A DNA stretch of 64,000 nt, taken from contig CAVXJD010000004.1 of the NCBI GenBank assembly GCA_963762085.1, forward strand, positions 223,629 to 287,628, read 5' to 3'. Shown here one piece after another: positions 59,443 through 64,000 of the stretch. Position numbers and translations under genes: made by a program. This DNA is from DASQGA01 sp963762085 (GTDB lineage: Bacteria > Actinomycetota > Thermoleophilia > Gaiellales > Gaiellaceae). The notes below the pieces were generated by a model that did not search any database, was not told the origin of the DNA, and saw nothing but the letters and a program-made list of their open reading frames with translations. The stretch's first letter is position 1. The number at the start of each line of letters is the position of its first letter.

Positions 59443-60597
59443 ATGCGAAGGGCGCGCGCGAGTGTCGTCGGCGCCTTCGCTCTCCACGCGGCTGTCTCGG
59501 GAACGCTAGGGCCTCGGCTCCCGGCCATCAAGGAGCAGGCCGGCATTACGGACGCGGAGCTCGGCATCGCTCTGGCGGTGTTTGCGGTGGGGCTCTTCGC
59601 CGGAACCCGAGTCGTGGGCACGTTGCTCGACTGGCTCGGAAACCGCGTCGTCATCCGAGGCGGCGTCCCGCTTCTCGGCGTGTCGCTGCTCGGGCCTGCG
59701 TTCGCAGAGAGCCTGCCTCAGCTCGCCGCCGCCTTCTTTGTGGTGGGCGCGCTCAGCGGGATCCTCGACGTCGCGATGAACGCCAACGCCGTGGTTCTCG
59801 AGCGCGGCTATGGCCGGCCGATCATGTCGAGCATCCACGGCACCTGGAGCGCGGGCATGCTCGTCGCCTCGGGGGGCGCGGCGGCTGCGGCGGCGCTGGA
59901 CGTCTCACTGCGGTTGCACTTCGGGCTGGCAGCGCTCGCGATCGTGCTCGTCAGCGCAGCCGCCCTCCGGTACCTCGCCGCCGCCGACGAGGTCCCAAAC
60001 CAGCGAGTTCCCGCTGCCCGCATACGCGGCTACCTGCCTCCGAGGCCCGTGCTGCTCGTCGGGATCATCGGCTTCTGCTCGTTCCTCGGAGAGGGAGCGG
60101 CGATCGACTGGAGTGCCGTCTACGTCGACGAGACCCTGGATGCGAGCCGAGGGACGGCGGCCCTCGCCTTCGTCGCCTTCGCCGTCGGAATCATGGCCTC
60201 TCGCTTCTTCATGGACCGGATCGCCGCCCGGCTCGGGCCCGTCGCCGTCGTCAGGTGGGGCGCAGCGGCCGGGGCTGCAGGGCTTGCGCTAGGCCTTGCC
60301 GTGCCCCAAACTGCGGCGGCGATCGCGGGGTTCGCGCTTCTCGGAGCGGGGCTCGCGCCCGTCGTTCCGACCGTCTTCAGCGCGGCCGGCAACATGCATG
60401 TCCGCTCGGGCAGTAGTGCGCTCGCGGCCGTGGTCACCATCAGCTACCTCGGGTCGATCATCGGGCCTGCCCTGATCGGGCTCGTGACGAGCCTGGTCGG
60501 GCTGCGGGCTGCGTTAGGGATTCCCGTGCTGCTCGCGCTCGTCGCCGCTGCACTCGCTGCCCAGGTTGCTTCCGCGCCGGGCGGGCGGCGTAGATAA
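59443..60597 (+). CDS. MFS transporter, 12-TM YbjJ-like
   Basis: 384 residues with about 12 hydrophobic segments and the VGTLLDWLGNRVVIRGGV loop. It looks like the small MFS group of YbjJ rather than the DHA2 exporters in the first half of the window. It lies 10 bp after the DegT stop. Substrate unknown. Confidence 0.85.
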   Translation: MRRARASVVGAFALHAAVSGTLGPRLPAIKEQAGITDAELGIALAVFAVGLFAGTRVVGTLLDWLGNRVVIRGGVPLLGVSLLGPAFAESLPQLAAAFFVVGALSGILDVAMNANAVVLERGYGRPIMSSIHGTWSAGMLVASGGAAAAAALDVSLRLHFGLAALAIVLVSAAALRYLAAADEVPNQRVPAARIRGYLPPRPVLLVGIIGFCSFLGEGAAIDWSAVYVDETLDASRGTAALAFVAFAVGIMASRFFMDRIAARLGPVAVVRWGAAAGAAGLALGLAVPQTAAAIAGFALLGAGLAPVVPTVFSAAGNMHVRSGSSALAAVVTISYLGSIIGPALIGLVTSLVGLRAALGIPVLLALVAAALAAQVASAPGGRRR

Positions 60598-60604
60598 TCC
60601 CGTC

Positions 60605-61006
60605 ATGGCCGACGGGCAGCCGAAAATGGTCTTCCTCGGATTCGGGAAGTTCGTCCGCGCCGACAGGATCTACGGGCTCGAGCCGATCGTCGGCAAGGAC
60701 CGTGGTGGCGGCCGGCGCACGCTCGTCTGGGTGGAGGGCATCCCGGAGCCGGTCATCGCCTCTCGAACCGAGCGGACAATTCTCGCGGACATGGGTCAGC
60801 GAGACGCGCTCGCGAGCCCACTCCTGGACGACGCGCTCTCGCTTGCCCAGCGGGTCTCGAACGACGCCGACCGGGTCGGCCCGCTGCTTCGCAGGTCGAT
60901 CAAGTCAGAAGCGGGCGTCGACTTCGACGAGCTGGGACGCCGTGCGCGGCGGCTGCTCGAGGCGACCGCGGCTCCGGCCGAGGACGAGCAGCTCTTCGAG
61001 GAGTGA
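60605..61006 (+). CDS. RemA-like (DUF370) protein with C-terminal extension
   Basis: 133 residues. The first ~65 residues (FLGFGKFVRADRIYGLEPIV, then GGRRTLVWVEGIPEPVIASR and TERTIL) resemble DUF370/RemA, a small DNA-binding ring protein that in Bacillus controls matrix genes. A helical C-terminal part of about 65 residues (DDALSLAQRVSNDADRVGPL) is not present in RemA. GATAAT lies 7 nt before the ATG. The stop overlaps the glycosylase start (GTGA). Confidence 0.6.
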   Translation: MADGQPKMVFLGFGKFVRADRIYGLEPIVGKDRGGGRRTLVWVEGIPEPVIASRTERTILADMGQRDALASPLLDDALSLAQRVSNDADRVGPLLRRSIKSEAGVDFDELGRRARRLLEATAAPAEDEQLFEE

Positions 61007-61569
61007 GGCTCCGACAGGAGTTCTTCGCGCGCTCGGTCCACGACGTTGCCCCGGAGCTCATCGGCGCAACGCTCGTGGTGAACGGAGTCGGCGGCCGGAT
61101 CGTCGAGGTGGAGGCCTACAACCGCGAGGACCCGGCCAGTCACGGCTTCCGCGGCGAGACGCCCCGGAACCGCTCCATGTTCGGCCCTCCGGGCCACGCG
61201 TACGTCTACCGCTCCTACGGGATCCACTGGTGTCTGAACCTCGTCTGTGAGGAGGAGGGAGCGGCTGCCGCGGTGCTCGTCCGGGCCCTCGAGCCGACCC
61301 GGGGCCTGGACGTGATGCGCGAGCGGCGCGGCCTCGAGGACGAGCGGCTCCTCTGCTCGGGCCCGGGCCGTCTCTGCCAGGCGCTCGCTTTGACGGGCGA
61401 GCACGACGGACTTCGGCTCGACCGCCGGCCCTTCGCGCTTGGGCAAGCGTCCACACCGGCACACGTCGTCCGCGGCCCGCGCATCGGCATCTCGCAAGCT
61501 GCCGAGCTTCCCTGGCGCTACGGGCTGGCGGGCTCGCGCTTTCTCAGCCGCGCCCTACGACAAGCCTGA
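61003..61569 (+). CDS. 3-methyladenine DNA glycosylase (AAG/MPG family)
   Basis: 188 residues from GTG 61003. FFARSVHDVAPELIGATLVV, IVEVEAYNREDPASHGFRGE (catalytic Glu in EVEAY), and GHAYVYRSYGIHWCLNLVC are the core of the family. It excises alkylated and deaminated purines in base-excision repair. The last 26 bp overlap the convergent PBP gene. Confidence 0.93.
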   Translation: MRLRQEFFARSVHDVAPELIGATLVVNGVGGRIVEVEAYNREDPASHGFRGETPRNRSMFGPPGHAYVYRSYGIHWCLNLVCEEEGAAAAVLVRALEPTRGLDVMRERRGLEDERLLCSGPGRLCQALALTGEHDGLRLDRRPFALGQASTPAHVVRGPRIGISQAAELPWRYGLAGSRFLSRALRQA

Positions 61570-64000
61570 TCGTCGTGTCGCGCCCAGCCGCGATTCCCGG
61601 TTCCGGGGTCTGGGCGAGGACGACGCCGGGCTCTCCGTCCCCGGATGCCTTGACGATCGCTTCCAGCCCGTTCCGCCGGAGCTTGACTCTGGCCTGGTCG
61701 ATCGTCAGCCCGACGAGGTCGGGGACGACCCCGTGGAGGGCTCGCGGGATCAAGAGGCGCACGGTGTCGTAGGCAGAGAGCGTCCCCCGGGCCGGGAATT
61801 GCGCGACGACGTAGCCAATGCGCTCGCCGGCCTTGGCCGGCCGGGTCACTACCTGCGCCTCGAGCGGCGTGCTGGCGAGCCGCGCCTTCGCATCCTCGAG
61901 CGACGCCCCGACGACGCGGGGAACGTCGACCTCGTTCCGCTTGCACGAGGCCTCTCTCTCCGGTGCGAACCCGGAGACGTACATGACCTCATGGGCATCT
62001 TGGCAGTTGCCGTTGTCGAGGAGCCACCGGTTGTTTCGGTAGACGACCTCGTACGGCGCCGCTGACTCGTACATGGGTGCAGGGAAGAGCTCGGGCGGCT
62101 CGTTCTTCGCCCTGAGGGCGCTCTGGGCGAACGTCTTCCAGATGAGGGCAGGGAACGTTCCTCCCGCGACGGAATCTCCGTGGAACTCGGTCATCATCGG
62201 CCGCAGGGTAGAGGGATAGCCCACCCAGACCGCGACCGCGAGCTGGGGGGTGTACCCGACGAACCAGGCGTCCCCGTAGTTCTCGGTCGTGCCCGTCTTC
62301 CCGGCGACCGGCCGGTCGCCGAGGGCCGCTCGCCGCCCCGTCCCGTCGCGGACGACCTGTGACAGGATCGAGGTCACCGTTGCGGCCTTATTCGGGTCGA
62401 GAACCTGTTTCGGGGTGGGAGTGTTCTCGCTGATCCGCTTGCATTGGCCCTCGATGAGCCGGGCGGTGCGAGCCTTACAGTCTTCTCCGACCCAGAGGAC
62501 CGCTCGCGGGACGTTCCCGAGGAGATGGCCGTCGACGCGCGTGCCGTTGTTAGCGAACGTCGAGAACGCCCGCGCCATCTCGAGCGGGTTCACCGCCTCG
62601 ACACCGAGCCCGATGCCGAAGTAGTCGTTCAGGTGGCTGTTGACGCCGAGCGCGTTGGCCATGCGGGCGACGTTCTTCGGGCCAACCTGAGCGGTGAGCT
62701 GCGCGTACACCGAGTTGTCGGAGAAGACCGTGGCCTGCGTCAGGTCGATCGTCCCGAGATAGGAGCCCTCGTAGTTGTGGACGGACCAGAGCTTGTCGCC
62801 GAGGTTGATCAGCGTCGGCTTCGAAGTGTAGCTCGTGACGGGCGAGATGCCCTGTGCGAGCGCGGCCGCAAGCACGAACGGCTTGAACGATGAACCGGAC
62901 TGGCGCTCTCCCTGTACGGCGAGGTTGAACTGGCTCTTGCGAAAGCTGCTGCCGCCGACCATGGCGAGCACCCGACCGTCACGCGGGTCGATCGCGACGA
63001 GTGCGGCCGCCGGGCCCTTCGGGTCGGAAAGCCACTTCCCGATCGCGTCGCGGGCGAGGTTCTGGAGCTCCAGATCGATCGACGTCTGGACGCGGAGCCC
63101 GCCCCCGAAGACCTTGCCCGACCCGTAGTACGGGATGAGCTGCTGCTTCACGTACTCCGCGAAGTACTGTGCAGGCCGCTGAGCGCCTGGATCCGCACGT
63201 CCTCCGGACGAGGCAGGGGGGCTTCGAGCGCCTTCTCGTAGTCCGCACGTGTCACGAGGCCTTGCGTCCGCATGAGACCGAGCACGGTGTCGCGCCGTGC
63301 CCGCGCCGCCGTTGGGCTCGTGACGGGGTCGTAGGCCGAAGGATTCGCAGGAATGCCGGCGAGGAGCGCCGCCTCGGCGAGCGTCAAGTCGCGTGCCGGT
63401 TTGTCGAAGTAGACGCGCGCAGCCATCTGGATGCCGTACGCGCCGTTCCCGAAGAAGATCGTGTTGAGATACGCAGTCAAGATTCGGTCCTTCGACCAGC
63501 GCCGCTCGAGCTGCCATGCGAGCGCGGCCTCCTTGAGCTTGCGGCTGATCGTGCGGTCGTTCTGTGTAACCGTGTTCTTCACGAACTGTTGCGTGATCGT
63601 CGAGCCGCCCTGTACGACGTCCTTGTGCCTGACGTCGGACCAGATCGCGCGCGCGATCCCGCGCACGTCGACGCCACGATGCTCCCAGTAGCGGCGGTCC
63701 TCGACGGCGACAATCGCTTGCTTCACCACGGGCGCGATCTGGTCGGAGGTCACGATTACCCTGCTCTCCTCGCCGCGCAGGACCGCGAGGATCGTCTTGC
63801 CGTCGGCCGCGTAGACGTAGCCGTCCTGGCTCAGGTTGCTGGCCTGGTTCGCCGGATCAAGCTTGGGGATCTCCCCGGCGATCGCCATCACGAGCCCGTA
63901 GGTGAAAGCCACCATCGAGAGGAGGCCGACCACGAGCAGCAGGACGAGTGCTCGAAGCTTGCGGATCCTGCGCCGACGGGGCTTCGGCGTCTTGCTTCGG
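61544..64000 (-). CDS. Class A penicillin-binding protein with PASTA domains (partial, frameshifted)
   Basis: The gene enters from the right edge, where a basic cytoplasmic tail (KTPKPRRRRIRKLR) leads into a TM helix (ALVLLLVVGLLSMVAF). The glycosyltransferase domain follows (AIVAVEDRRYWEHRGVD, catalytic Glu; VVQGGSTITQQFVKN). The frame slips near 63172-63185 by one missing base, then the transpeptidase domain runs on: SGSSFKPF (nucleophile Ser and Lys), SDNSVY and GKTGTTENYGD. Two C-terminal PASTA domains (VPRVVGASLEDAKARL and VPDLVGLTIDQARVKL) bind peptidoglycan. It polymerises and cross-links the cell wall. The start codon lies beyond the window. Confidence 0.92.

Overview
The window is a GC-rich, gene-dense actinobacterial chromosome segment. 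Frequent GTG starts, start/stop overlaps of the ATGA/GTGA type, GatCAB, an actinobacterial EF-G-like protein, PASTA-type PBP, a haloarchaeal-style glucose dehydrogenase and many small conserved unknowns suggest a member of class Thermoleophilia or a near relative. That placement is inference from gene content; there is no rRNA in the window. No phage genes, transposases or CRISPR arrays are visible.

Layout. 1-6.7 kb, minus strand: a tightly coupled catabolic operon of a MetE-C-like methyltransferase, a histidine-ammonia-lyase-family protein that lacks the MIO-forming Ala-Ser-Gly, a GNAT acetyltransferase, a betaine-homocysteine methyltransferase-like protein, a DadA/sarcosine-oxidase-like flavoprotein and a nucleoside hydrolase, with an ATP-grasp ligase diverging from it. 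7-17.8 kb: MFS and MMPL exporters, an ECF sigma factor with a SnoaL-like tail, a STAS protein, a cupin and a NarL-type two-component pair. 18-20.4 kb: a histidine kinase cut off at a ~140-bp repeat that duplicates the 3' part of tRNA-Trp, a secreted lipoprotein, then intact tRNA-Trp. 20.4-27.6 kb: a FliA/WhiG-type sigma factor, an EF-G-like GTPase with altered G3/G4 motifs, small conserved proteins, an aldehyde dehydrogenase and RNase H. 27.6-30.5 kb: tRNA-Gly, a gene-poor kilobase, tRNA-Cys, and a secreted RTX-type calcium-binding protein bracketed by a 28-bp duplication of the tRNA-Cys 3' end. 30.5-41 kb: mreB, GH15 hydrolase, glucose dehydrogenase, cyclase, HAD, rpiA, an ABC exporter, folD and a cold-shock gene. 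41-51.3 kb: gatC-gatA-X-gatB, PadR with a membrane partner, DEAD-box helicase, typA, a secreted trypsin-like protease, greA. 51.3-64 kb: glycosyltransferase, YdcF-like protein, lipoprotein, a serine/branched-chain block (class V aminotransferase, serA, ybaK, ilvE), a DegT aminotransferase, MFS, a RemA-like protein, alkyladenine glycosylase and a class A PBP running off the right end.

Functional links. The left operon looks like breakdown of a methylated or quaternary-amine amino-acid derivative: a lyase, methyl transfer to homocysteine, then flavin-dependent oxidation; the exact substrate cannot be read from sequence. Trehalase-like GH15 and glucose dehydrogenase sit side by side. Many genes have a TANNNT box 6-10 nt before the start codon and no Shine-Dalgarno sequence, suggesting widespread leaderless mRNAs.

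Quality note. Six frameshifts occur in otherwise intact conserved genes (DadA-like; serA twice; ybaK; ilvE; PBP), four of them within 55.5-58.2 kb. Base errors in the assembly are the simplest explanation, and those genes are annotated as one CDS each.
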